Source: Flammeovirgaceae bacterium UBA4659
Lineage (GTDB): Bacteria; Bacteroidota; Bacteroidia; Cytophagales; Cyclobacteriaceae
Length of the DNA: 18,185 nt
Assembly (NCBI GenBank): GCA_002405445.1
Contig: DHLV01000166.1
Span: forward strand, 26,025-44,209
Reading direction: 5' to 3'
Below are positions 7,121 to 13,653 of the stretch, one piece after another (within the stretch, counting starts at the first letter, position 1; each line of letters opens with the position of its first letter). The notes beneath the pieces were generated by a model, which was not told the origin of the DNA, did not search any database, and worked only from the letters and a program-made list of their open reading frames with translations. The position numbers were made by a program, and so were the translations under genes.

Positions 7121-8112
7121 TCTTTGACTTGTCGCAACTTCATCCAGCTAATGAGTAAAGAAATCAAGCCCAACAAAATCATCAGCGCAGTTTGCCACGC
7201 GTGGAAGATGAACACAAACGCAACGGCATCTGCCTGAGGCAGCTTGTACAACATCACAAGTCCCAGCGGCACCAGGGTATGGTATGAGCCAGCGCCACCT
7301 GGCAATGGTGCAGCCATCGCAATCGAGCCAATGGCAAACAGCGTAAGCACGGCACCAAATCCCAGGTTCTCGGTTTCAGGAAAGGCTTTGATCACGTAAT
7401 AACTCATCACAAAGTAGGCTACCCAAATGGCAAGGGAATAGAAAATGAACAACCCCTTATTTTTCAGACGGAAGACGGCTGTCAAACCCTGCTTAAATCC
7501 CTTAATGATTTCTAACAACTTCACATTCTTGCGCAGCAGATACAACCCAACCAATGCCCCGATGCCGGCCAACGCTAGGCCATACACCCAAATAGGAATG
7601 TGTATCCCATCGCCTCCACCGCCAAAATCGAGGGTGTCAATGAATGATTTGAGCTTTGCCCACTCCGCTACAAAAGAAAGTGCAATCAGTACTAACAGGC
7701 AAATGACATCTACTATCCGCTCTACCACCACCGTGCCGAAGGACACCTCCACCGGGGTACTTTCGAGCTTGTACAAGTTGTAACAACGAGATACCTCACC
7801 TCCACGCGGCACGGCCAAATTCACCAGGTAACCCACCATCAACGACCAAAAGCTATTCGCCAGACCAACTGCATTTCCTGTGGGTACCAACAACATGCGC
7901 CAGCGCTCTGCCCGCAACACGTGGCTCACCACTGCCACTGCCGCCATCATCAACAGGTATCCTTTGTTGGAGTTTTTCCAGGCCGTCCACAAAAAGTCCG
8001 CCTTGTTTTCGCCTTCGCCCACCTGCAGGCCGCGGAGCGAAAGCCACAGCAGCACAACTGTGAGGGCCATCATGCCCACATATTGTAGAACAGATTTAGT
8101 TGTCAATTTCAC
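7117..8112 (-). CDS. Lysylphosphatidylglycerol synthase TM-region/UPF0104 family membrane protein (flippase-like)
   Basis: A 331-residue protein with about eight transmembrane helices, matching the family of the membrane domain of MprF/AglD-type proteins. Recognisable landmarks are SHVLRAERWRMLL (about residues 63-75), VGYLVNLAVPRGGEVSRCYNLYK with the conserved PR-GE-R core, VVVERIVDVICLL, and APLPGGAGSYHTLVPLG near the end. The soluble aminoacyltransferase domain of MprF is absent, so this is not a lysyl-PG synthase; the family is proposed to move or flip lipids or polyprenyl-linked sugars, but its substrate is unknown. The start codon is GTG at 8112, following an in-frame stop shortly upstream. 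In related genomes I recall this gene downstream of panC-panD; here panC is broken and panD missing. Confidence 0.88.
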   Translation of the reverse strand: MKLTTKSVLQYVGMMALTVVLLWLSLRGLQVGEGENKADFLWTAWKNSNKGYLLMMAAVAVVSHVLRAERWRMLLVPTGNAVGLANSFWSLMVGYLVNLAVPRGGEVSRCYNLYKLESTPVEVSFGTVVVERIVDVICLLVLIALSFVAEWAKLKSFIDTLDFGGGGDGIHIPIWVYGLALAGIGALVGLYLLRKNVKLLEIIKGFKQGLTAVFRLKNKGLFIFYSLAIWVAYFVMSYYVIKAFPETENLGFGAVLTLFAIGSIAMAAPLPGGAGSYHTLVPLGLVMLYKLPQADAVAFVFIFHAWQTALMILLGLISLLISWMKLRQVKD

Positions 8113-8157
8113 TGTGCGCCAAATCTAACTATTCATTACCGATTTCAGAACACTGCA

Positions 8158-9020
8158 TTAGACCAGTGCCTGGGCAGCCTCACCTATTTTCACATTGTTG
8201 ATGAGCCTCGCCTCACCACCAAAAGCGGCCTTCATCAAAATTTCGTCTCTATTAACACTATCGGTGTGCATTAGTTTTTGCTTTGGCCTATTCGAAGTAC
8301 TACGCTTTAACATTGCCCACAGAAGTGCGATAAGATACCAACATTTGACTGACTTGCCACGGTGGTTTACCGGAATGCAGCGTTTTTGTTGACCTCACAC
8401 TGGCACTCGCGCATGCCTTGCGCGTAACATCTTTCCTTTTCAGTAACGCGCTGATTGCTTGATCACAGTGCCAGCCCACCTTGGTCGGGCACTTGGGGTA
8501 ACGACTTAACATCTATGTGAAACATCCGTTCTTGCACAAGGCGGTTAACAAACTTCAACTGCTGATAATCTTTCTGGCCACAAAAAGCGCGATGTGGTTT
8601 TACGATGTTGAAAAAGTTGCTCACCGCCAGTGCCACCCCGCTAAAATGCACGGAGTGAAATTTCCCTTTCAGCGTCTTGTCCAATGCCCCGAAGTTAAAT
8701 TTGGTTTCGCGTAGTAAAGCATGCATTTCGCCATTGGTTGGGGCAAAGATCACACCAAAGCCCGCATGCCTCAATAACGCTACATCGGTATCGAAACTGC
8801 GCGGGTATTTCTCCAATTCAGCGAGATTGTTGCATTGTGCGGGATTTTTGTAGGTACTGCAAACGGTGACATCGTTTTCAGCTTTGGATGCTTTGATCGG
8901 TTTCAAGTGGCCTTTGTGCAGCGCGCCCATCGTGGGCACCAAACCCACAGTGCGCAGGTTCTGCTTTTCTGCCTCCAAAAAGGTATGCAGGTGCTTGATT
9001 GCCTTGAAAACGCACAAATT
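8158..9020 (-). pseudogene. panC: Decayed pantothenate synthetase (panC remnant)
   Basis: The minus strand still reads as PanC from VFKAIKHLHTF (from about 9011) through LVPTMGALHKGHL, EKYPRSFDTDVALL, FAPTNGEMHALL, HFSGVALAVSNFFNIVKPH and FCGQKDYQQLKFVNRLVQE to GGLAL. There a TGA (8463-8465) replaces the first codon of the expected SSS(N/R)xR-like stretch, and SSNQRVTEKER follows directly in the same frame. Further on, homology jumps frames (YFE-A near 8300, then DSVNRDEILMKAAFGGEARLINNV) and ends at a stop at 8158-8160. So it has at least one nonsense change and two frameshifts. Conserved residues are also lost: the RPGH of the active site reads HSVH and NPxQF reads NPAQC. PanC joins pantoate and beta-alanine; this copy cannot be functional. 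Confidence 0.88.
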
Positions 9021-9041
9021 TGACCTGTTTAAGTAGGGCAT

Positions 9042-9049
9042 CAAATATA
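9042..9049 (-). promoter_or_regulatory. Possible relic -7 element for panC
   Basis: On the minus strand this reads TATATTTG, an exact match to TAnnTTTG, 30 bases before the start of panC homology. No TTG/TTTG sits at the expected upstream distance. It may be what remains of the panC promoter. Confidence 0.3.
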
Positions 9050-9070
9050 GGAGATATGTCTGAACATCAG

Positions 9071-9101
9071 TTGAACGCGGGGCGAATTTTGCGTACCTTT
9101 G
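9071..9101 (+). promoter_or_regulatory. Bacteroidota-type promoter for the GT5-like gene
   Basis: TTG (9071-9073), a 20-base spacer and TACCTTTG (9094-9101) match the Bacteroidota -33/-7 consensus TTG-N19-21-TAnnTTTG. Transcription would start near 9107, about 30 bases before the ATG at 9137. No Shine-Dalgarno sequence is visible (AAAAAAATAGAGTAAT precedes the ATG), as is common in this phylum. Confidence 0.7.
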
Positions 9102-9136
9102 CACTCCGGTTTCTTTTGCTAAAAAAATAGAGTAAT

Positions 9137-9940
9137 ATGTCTAAAATTCGAATCCTGTATGTGGCCAGCGAGATCAATCCTTTTCTGCAGACCACAGAGG
9201 TTGCCGATTTCGTTCGAAAACTTCCGCAAGCCATGCAAGAAAGGGGCATGGAAATACGCATCTTGGTGCCACGTTTTGGATTGATTAACGAGCGCAAAAA
9301 TCGCTTGCACGAAGTCGTGCGTCTATCGGGCATTAACATTGCCGTGGGCGATGAAGAAAAGCCGCTGATCATTAAGGTCGCTTCCATTCCCAATGCTAAG
9401 TTGCAAGTTTATTTCATAGACAATGAAGACTACTTTCACCGCAAGTCTGTCTTTCACGATAAGGAGAACAAATTCTTTGAAGACAACGATGAACGAGCCA
9501 TATTTTTCTGCAAAGGGGTAATTGAAACCGTGCGTAAATTAGGTTGGTCGCCAGATATTGTGCATTGCAATGACTGGATCACCAGTTTCATACCATTGTA
9601 CATAAAAACTACATACAAGAAAGATCCATTGTTCAAAAACACCAAAACCGTTTTTACGATTTACAACAACAGCTTCAGTCACAAGTTCAAAGGCGATTTG
9701 ATGGGTAAGGTTCGCATGATGGACATCGAAGACAGTATGCTGGGAAATCTTAAATCCGCAGACTATGAGGGGTTTGTTAAACTTGGTGCTGAGTTTGCCG
9801 ATGTAGTGAACGTGGCCGGTGACAATAAGAAACTGGATAGCCTGGTGAAAAAACTCAAAGAAAAAAAGGTGGAGACGTATTCGAAAGACGCAGATCACAC
9901 AGAATCGTTTTACAACCTGTATACTGAGCTGGTAGGCTAA
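9137..9940 (+). CDS. GT5 starch/glycogen synthase catalytic-domain-like protein (N-terminal domain only)
   Basis: A 267-residue protein resembling the N-terminal Rossmann domain of glycogen/starch synthase: KIRILYVASEINPF at the start, RILVPRFGLINERKNRLHEV, YFIDNEDYFHRKSVF, ERAIFFCKGVIETVRKLGWS-PDIVHCNDW (the family's HxHDW-like segment), VFTIYNNSF, then FVKLGAEFADVVNV. The C-terminal GT-B domain, which binds the sugar nucleotide, is absent; true GlgA is about 480 residues. The KTGGLAD loop that contacts ADP-glucose is replaced by QTTEVADF. Catalysis is therefore doubtful, and a binding or regulatory role is possible. I recall such short proteins beside panC in many Bacteroidota, which suggests a conserved form and not a fresh truncation. 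It has its own promoter, divergent from panC. Confidence 0.85.
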   Translation: MSKIRILYVASEINPFLQTTEVADFVRKLPQAMQERGMEIRILVPRFGLINERKNRLHEVVRLSGINIAVGDEEKPLIIKVASIPNAKLQVYFIDNEDYFHRKSVFHDKENKFFEDNDERAIFFCKGVIETVRKLGWSPDIVHCNDWITSFIPLYIKTTYKKDPLFKNTKTVFTIYNNSFSHKFKGDLMGKVRMMDIEDSMLGNLKSADYEGFVKLGAEFADVVNVAGDNKKLDSLVKKLKEKKVETYSKDADHTESFYNLYTELVG

Positions 9941-9980
9941 ATTAAATCCACCTCAAAAATACTTCACAACATCAGGTTGT

Positions 9981-10049
9981 GCCCTGCTCGCTCAGGCGGG
10001 CAGTTGCCTCCGGGTTTCAGCGCTGAATAGCCTTCGACTCGCTCAGGCT
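9981..10049. repeat. REP-like cluster of short repeats and palindromes
   Basis: This part of the 246-base gap before glmS holds an 11-base direct repeat, CTCGCTCAGGC, at 9987-9997 and 10038-10048. Each copy closes a small stem (CCTG..CAGG and AGCCT..AGGCT). Between them is a perfect 12-base palindrome, TTCAGCGCTGAA (10016-10027). The GCCTTCGACTCGCTCAGGCTGACA-like word resembles dispersed intergenic repeats that I recall from other genomes, but its copy number here is unknown. CGGGTTTCAGCG (10011-10022) recurs at 12441-12452. Confidence 0.5.
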
Positions 10050-10101
10050 GACAATTGAAAATTGATTGTTGTGTTGGCTGCCAATATTTACACACAAAGG
10101 C

Positions 10102-10148
10102 AAGGCCTAAGTGTTAATCAACATTTTAAAGATTAGCACTTAGGCCTT
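10102..10148. repeat. 18-bp near-perfect inverted repeat upstream of glmS (hairpin/terminator-like)
   Basis: AAGGCCTAAGTGTTAATC (10102-10119) and GATTAGCACTTAGGCCTT (10131-10148) are complementary at 17 of 18 positions; the exception is a G-U pair in RNA. The loop is 11 bases. Beyond a 3-base mismatch, CACAAA on the left and TTTGTG on the right also pair. The right arm is followed by AGTTTTG, a weak U-run, so it could terminate the preceding gene. It also runs into a candidate glmS -7 element. Confidence 0.8.
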
Positions 10149-10155
10149 AGTTTTG
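10148..10155 (+). promoter_or_regulatory. Candidate -7 element (TAGTTTTG) for glmS
   Basis: TAGTTTTG matches TAnnTTTG and lies 31 bases before the glmS ATG, a distance similar to that at the GT5-like gene. About 20 bases upstream there is only an imperfect -33 (TTTT within CATTTTAAA), which falls in the loop of the inverted repeat. Confidence 0.4.
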
Positions 10156-10186
10156 TGGTTAGCGAACAATCATAAACCAGAATCTG

Positions 10187-12022
10187 ATGTGCGGAATTGT
10201 AGCATACGTGGGTCATCGGCAAGCGAGTGACATCATCATCAAAGGTTTGAAACGGCTTGAGTACCGTGGGTACGATAGTGCCGGCATTGCACTGTTGAAC
10301 CAAGGTCTCAACGTCTATAAAAAGAAGGGAAAGGTTTCGGAGCTTGAAGCTTTTATCAAGGGGCAAAACCTGAGCAGTTGCATTGGTATGGGCCACACGC
10401 GGTGGGCCACACACGGTGAGCCCAACGATGAAAACGCACACCCTCATTATTCGGCTACCAAAAAGCTGGCCATCATCCACAACGGGATCATAGAAAACTA
10501 CAACTCGCTCAAACAAGATCTGCTACGCAAGGGCCACCGTTTTTTGAGCGAAACCGATACCGAAGTTTTCATCCACTTTATTGAAGACATCAAAGAGAAA
10601 GAAGGGTGCTCACTGGATGAGGCGGTACGTTTGGCGCTTACGAAAGTGGTAGGTGCATATGCGATAGTGGTAATGTCTTTGGAAGATCCCACATTACTGA
10701 TTGCTGCCCGCAAAGGAAGCCCACTGGTGGTGGGCGTGGGCAAGGGCGAGTTTTTTATGGCCTCTGACGCTACGCCAATTATTGAATACACCAATGAGGT
10801 AGTGTATCTGAATGACCAGGAGATTGCTGTAGTCAACAAGGGCAAACTCACAATCAAGAACACAGCAAATCTACCGCTTACGCCCTATGTGCAAACCGTT
10901 GACTTGGCGTTGGAGGCGATTGAAAAAGGTGGTTTTGAACACTTCATGATCAAAGAGATTTTCGAGCAACCCCGCTCAATCAAAGATTGTATGCGCGGTC
11001 GATTGGACTCAGACTCCGGGCGGTTGGTGTTAGGCGGCTTACGCGATTATATCAATAAACTGGTTCATGCCGACCGGATGATCATTGTGGCTTGTGGCAC
11101 CAGCTGGCACGCAGGGTTAGTGGCAGAATATTTCTTTGAAGAGTTCTGCAGAATACCTGTTGAGGTGGAGTATGCTTCCGAGTTTCGCTACCGAAATCCG
11201 ATTGTCAGAGAAGGTGATGTGGTGATTGCGATTTCCCAATCAGGCGAAACAGCCGATACACTGGCAGCCATCGACCTGGCCAAATCAAAAGGGGCGATCA
11301 TTTTTGGCGTCTGCAATGTGGTCGGCTCATCTATTCCGCGCGCAACGCATGCAGGTGCCTACACCCATGCAGGTCCCGAAATTGGTGTTGCCAGTACCAA
11401 GGCATTTACCGCACAGCTCACTGTGCTCAACATGATCGCATTATCAGTGGCACAGCGCAAAGGCTCCATCACTGAGCAAAAGTTTCACGAGCTGTTGGTT
11501 GAGATGGAAAACATACCCATCAAGGTTGAAAAAGCTTTACAACTGAACAGCCAAATTCACACTATCGCAGATGAGTTTAAAAATGCGCGCAACTTCCTTT
11601 ATTTAGGTCGTGGATACAACTTTCCGGTGGCGCTGGAAGGAGCCCTGAAACTGAAAGAGATATCCTACATCCACGCGGAAGGTTACCCGGCCGCTGAAAT
11701 GAAACACGGGCCTATTGCCTTGATTGACGAAGAAATGCCAGTGGTATTTATAGCCACCAAAGACAGCAGCTACGAAAAAGTGGTGAGCAACATACAGGAA
11801 GTGAAAGCCCGAAAAGGGAGGGTCATCGCAATCGTCACAGAAGGTGACACCCACATCCGCAAAATGGCAGAATTTGTGATTGAAGTGCCGCCCACATTAG
11901 AGCCTTTGATGCCGCTCATCGCGGTGATCCCACTGCAATTGTTGTCGTATCACATTGCTGTTATGCGAGGCTGCAATGTAGACCAACCTCGGAATTTGGC
12001 GAAGAGCGTGACAGTGGAGTAA
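10187..12022 (+). CDS. glmS: Glutamine-fructose-6-phosphate aminotransferase (isomerizing)
   Basis: GlmS makes glucosamine-6-phosphate from fructose-6-phosphate and glutamine, the entry step to peptidoglycan and LPS amino sugars. The 611-residue protein is full length. Its N-terminal Ntn glutaminase domain starts MCGIVAYVG with the nucleophile Cys2, followed by RLEYRGYDSAG, GHTRWATHGEPNDENAHPH and HNGIIENY. Two SIS domains follow: the first with ACGTSWHAGLVAEYFFE and ISQSGETADTLAAI, and TKAFTAQ; the second with YLGRGYNFPVALEGALKLKE and the isomerase segment HAEGYPAAEMKHGPIALI. It ends DQPRNLAKSVTVE, the usual C-terminus that caps the ammonia channel. It follows the GT5-like gene after a repeat-bearing gap. 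I see no glmS ribozyme; control may lie in the inverted repeat upstream. Confidence 0.98.
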   Translation: MCGIVAYVGHRQASDIIIKGLKRLEYRGYDSAGIALLNQGLNVYKKKGKVSELEAFIKGQNLSSCIGMGHTRWATHGEPNDENAHPHYSATKKLAIIHNGIIENYNSLKQDLLRKGHRFLSETDTEVFIHFIEDIKEKEGCSLDEAVRLALTKVVGAYAIVVMSLEDPTLLIAARKGSPLVVGVGKGEFFMASDATPIIEYTNEVVYLNDQEIAVVNKGKLTIKNTANLPLTPYVQTVDLALEAIEKGGFEHFMIKEIFEQPRSIKDCMRGRLDSDSGRLVLGGLRDYINKLVHADRMIIVACGTSWHAGLVAEYFFEEFCRIPVEVEYASEFRYRNPIVREGDVVIAISQSGETADTLAAIDLAKSKGAIIFGVCNVVGSSIPRATHAGAYTHAGPEIGVASTKAFTAQLTVLNMIALSVAQRKGSITEQKFHELLVEMENIPIKVEKALQLNSQIHTIADEFKNARNFLYLGRGYNFPVALEGALKLKEISYIHAEGYPAAEMKHGPIALIDEEMPVVFIATKDSSYEKVVSNIQEVKARKGRVIAIVTEGDTHIRKMAEFVIEVPPTLEPLMPLIAVIPLQLLSYHIAVMRGCNVDQPRNLAKSVTVE

Positions 12023-12029
12023 ACCACCT

Positions 12030-12419
12030 TTCGGTGCCGCATTAAGTTGTAGCTGACCCCTGCGGTAACTTCAGCAAAAAGGTAAATATGATCGTTCAAA
12101 AATATGGTTACCCTACTTCTCAAACGAGAACCCATGTTCGCACAATCGCATGGTAAATTTGGGGTGCCACCCATGACAAACGATCGGAAAGTTTGATCAT
12201 GAAGCCAAGCGAGGTAGCCCAAAAATCTGTTGGATCGCTGCCTGAGCCATTGCTTCGGTTGATGGTCATTTCAAATTGCCCCTATTGCATTTCGAAAAAA
12301 TGGCGGAGCAACGGCAATCGGCCGGTTGATACCTTCGGTTTGGCACCGAAGAAATATTGAGGAGCTGTAAGTTCTGGCAATGGGGCGCACAAAATCTGTA
12401 TTTCGTTTACTCGTATCTT
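12030..12419 (-). pseudogene. Possible remnant of a membrane/outer-membrane protein gene
   Basis: No intact gene covers the 450 bases between glmS and pirin. The minus strand has three short open stretches in different frames: PKIRVNEIQILCAP...YFFGAKPKVSTG from about 12419; GQFEMTINRSNGSGSDPTDF-WATSLGFMIKLSDRLSW (12281 down to a TGA at 12120); and NDHIYLFAEVTAGVSYN (about 12095-12045). The alternating polar/hydrophobic composition resembles beta-barrel outer-membrane proteins, and the pieces line up in order, as expected of a frameshifted, decayed gene. I could not assign a family, and the reading may be chance. The end near 12419-12432 has a TTAGGC/GCCTAA palindrome. Confidence 0.25.
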
Positions 12420-12473
12420 AGGCAGGCCTAATCACCTGAGCGGGTTTCAGCGGGAATGCGGTCTCACTGCGAT

Positions 12474-13487
12474 TCAAGGCCGCTCCAAATGGCCATCCGG
12501 ATATTTTGCAAACCTTGTTTCGCTGGCTGCATGCACATGCTCGTGCGTTGGCCACGGCCATCCGCCAAACTCGCTCTTTTGATACTCCATAAAAATGCGT
12601 TGAATATCTGCCTGGGTATTGCCAACAAAAGGGCCATGTTGCGCTACCGGCTCGTTGATTGCTTTGCCCTGCAGCAACAACATTGCACCTTGGCCATCAC
12701 CGTTTGTTATCAGCAGAGATGCATCACTCTTAACGTATGCGGCCGCATGAGACGAAAAAATCGTGCCATCGATTGTCATACTATCCCCCTCGTAAAAGAA
12801 TAGTGACCGGTTGATGTTGGCTAAAGCAGCCGGCAACCTCCAGCGTGCGTTTGGTTCCATTTTAATCAGCCAGATGGCCACATCATTGTGCGGGTCTGCC
12901 GCCCAGGAGTTGGGCGCTGGCGCAGGAGCCGGGCTCTCATTGTAGCAGCCTGCCATCACTTTCACTTGCGTCTTCAAGCCGCCTTCGTCTTCAACAGATA
13001 CAATCGGGATCATTTCATTCCACAGCATCGCAAAGTAAGGTTCAACTCGCTTGCTTGCCTTGGGCAGGTTCAACCATATTTGAAACAGCTCAACAGGGTT
13101 TTCATGAGTCTGGCTCAGCAACGGAAACATTTCACAGTGCTGCACCCCTTTGCCTGCCGTCATCCACTGTACATCGCCCATACCAAACCTGCCTGCAGCG
13201 CCCATCGAATCCGAATGATCGACAAAGCCTTTGGTGACAATGGTGACTGTTTCAAACCCGCTGTGCGGATGTGCAGGAAAACCCGGCACTGCCGACCCAT
13301 GGTACATGCGCCACCCTTCAGGGTTAAGCGCAAAATCCTGGCCGATATTTCGGCCTGCCAATGAGGCCTGCGGCCCCATCTTGCTGTTTCCTTTCGGGTA
13401 ATAATCCAAGTGGTGAACACAAAATAAAAATGGATCCTGCGTAGGCCAGGTAAATCCCAATGGGTGGGTAGAAAGAATATTGCTCAT
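12474..13487 (-). CDS. Pirin family protein
   Basis: A 337-residue bicupin of the pirin family, slightly longer than the usual 230-310. The N-terminal cupin carries the pirin signature: NPEGWRMYHGSAVPGFPAHP-HSGFETVTIV, with metal ligands H73 and H75 in HPHSGFE and H117 and E119 in GKGVQHCEM, the same pattern as human pirin. The C-terminal cupin (about residues 180-300) follows a Pro-Ala linker (PAPAPAP). Pirins bind iron; some oxidise quercetin and others are regulators or stress proteins, so the in vivo role cannot be read here. The ATG at 13487 is well placed, with a divergent gene 166 bases away. The C-terminal 30 residues (PTHEHVHAASETRFAKYP) are His-rich and may be lineage specific. Confidence 0.93.
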   Translation of the reverse strand: MSNILSTHPLGFTWPTQDPFLFCVHHLDYYPKGNSKMGPQASLAGRNIGQDFALNPEGWRMYHGSAVPGFPAHPHSGFETVTIVTKGFVDHSDSMGAAGRFGMGDVQWMTAGKGVQHCEMFPLLSQTHENPVELFQIWLNLPKASKRVEPYFAMLWNEMIPIVSVEDEGGLKTQVKVMAGCYNESPAPAPAPNSWAADPHNDVAIWLIKMEPNARWRLPAALANINRSLFFYEGDSMTIDGTIFSSHAAAYVKSDASLLITNGDGQGAMLLLQGKAINEPVAQHGPFVGNTQADIQRIFMEYQKSEFGGWPWPTHEHVHAASETRFAKYPDGHLERP

Positions 13488-13653
13488 GCCTGCATTGAAT
13501 TTTTGCCAAGTTAATCGGTTGGATATTCAATTCACAATTGCTCGCACCTTGATCATGTTCACACCTATGTCAGCCACTTATCCTGCGAGCATTGCTGACG
13601 AAATTATTCCTCAAGGTTTTTTGAAAAAAAAATCCTAACTCGGTATCTGTAAA

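Noticed and set aside
8113..8157. panD or a panD fragment between panC and the UPF0104 gene
   Set aside because: Only 45 bases are present and they hold no PanD motif (no GYCS processing site).
8463..9104. A 213-residue panC as an intact short gene
   Set aside because: PanC needs about 280 residues; homologous sequence continues after the TGA and in other frames, and active-site residues are changed. It is called a pseudogene.
10149..10186. glmS ribozyme/riboswitch in the leader
   Set aside because: The leader after the inverted repeat is under 40 bases and no ribozyme core could fit; the ribozyme is known mainly from Firmicutes.
11950..12222. 90-residue minus-strand ORF overlapping the glmS 3' end
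   Set aside because: Most of it (VVYSTVTLFAKFRGWS onward) is the antisense of the conserved glmS C-terminus, a well-known spurious ORF; only the part outside glmS is mentioned, as possible pseudogene debris.
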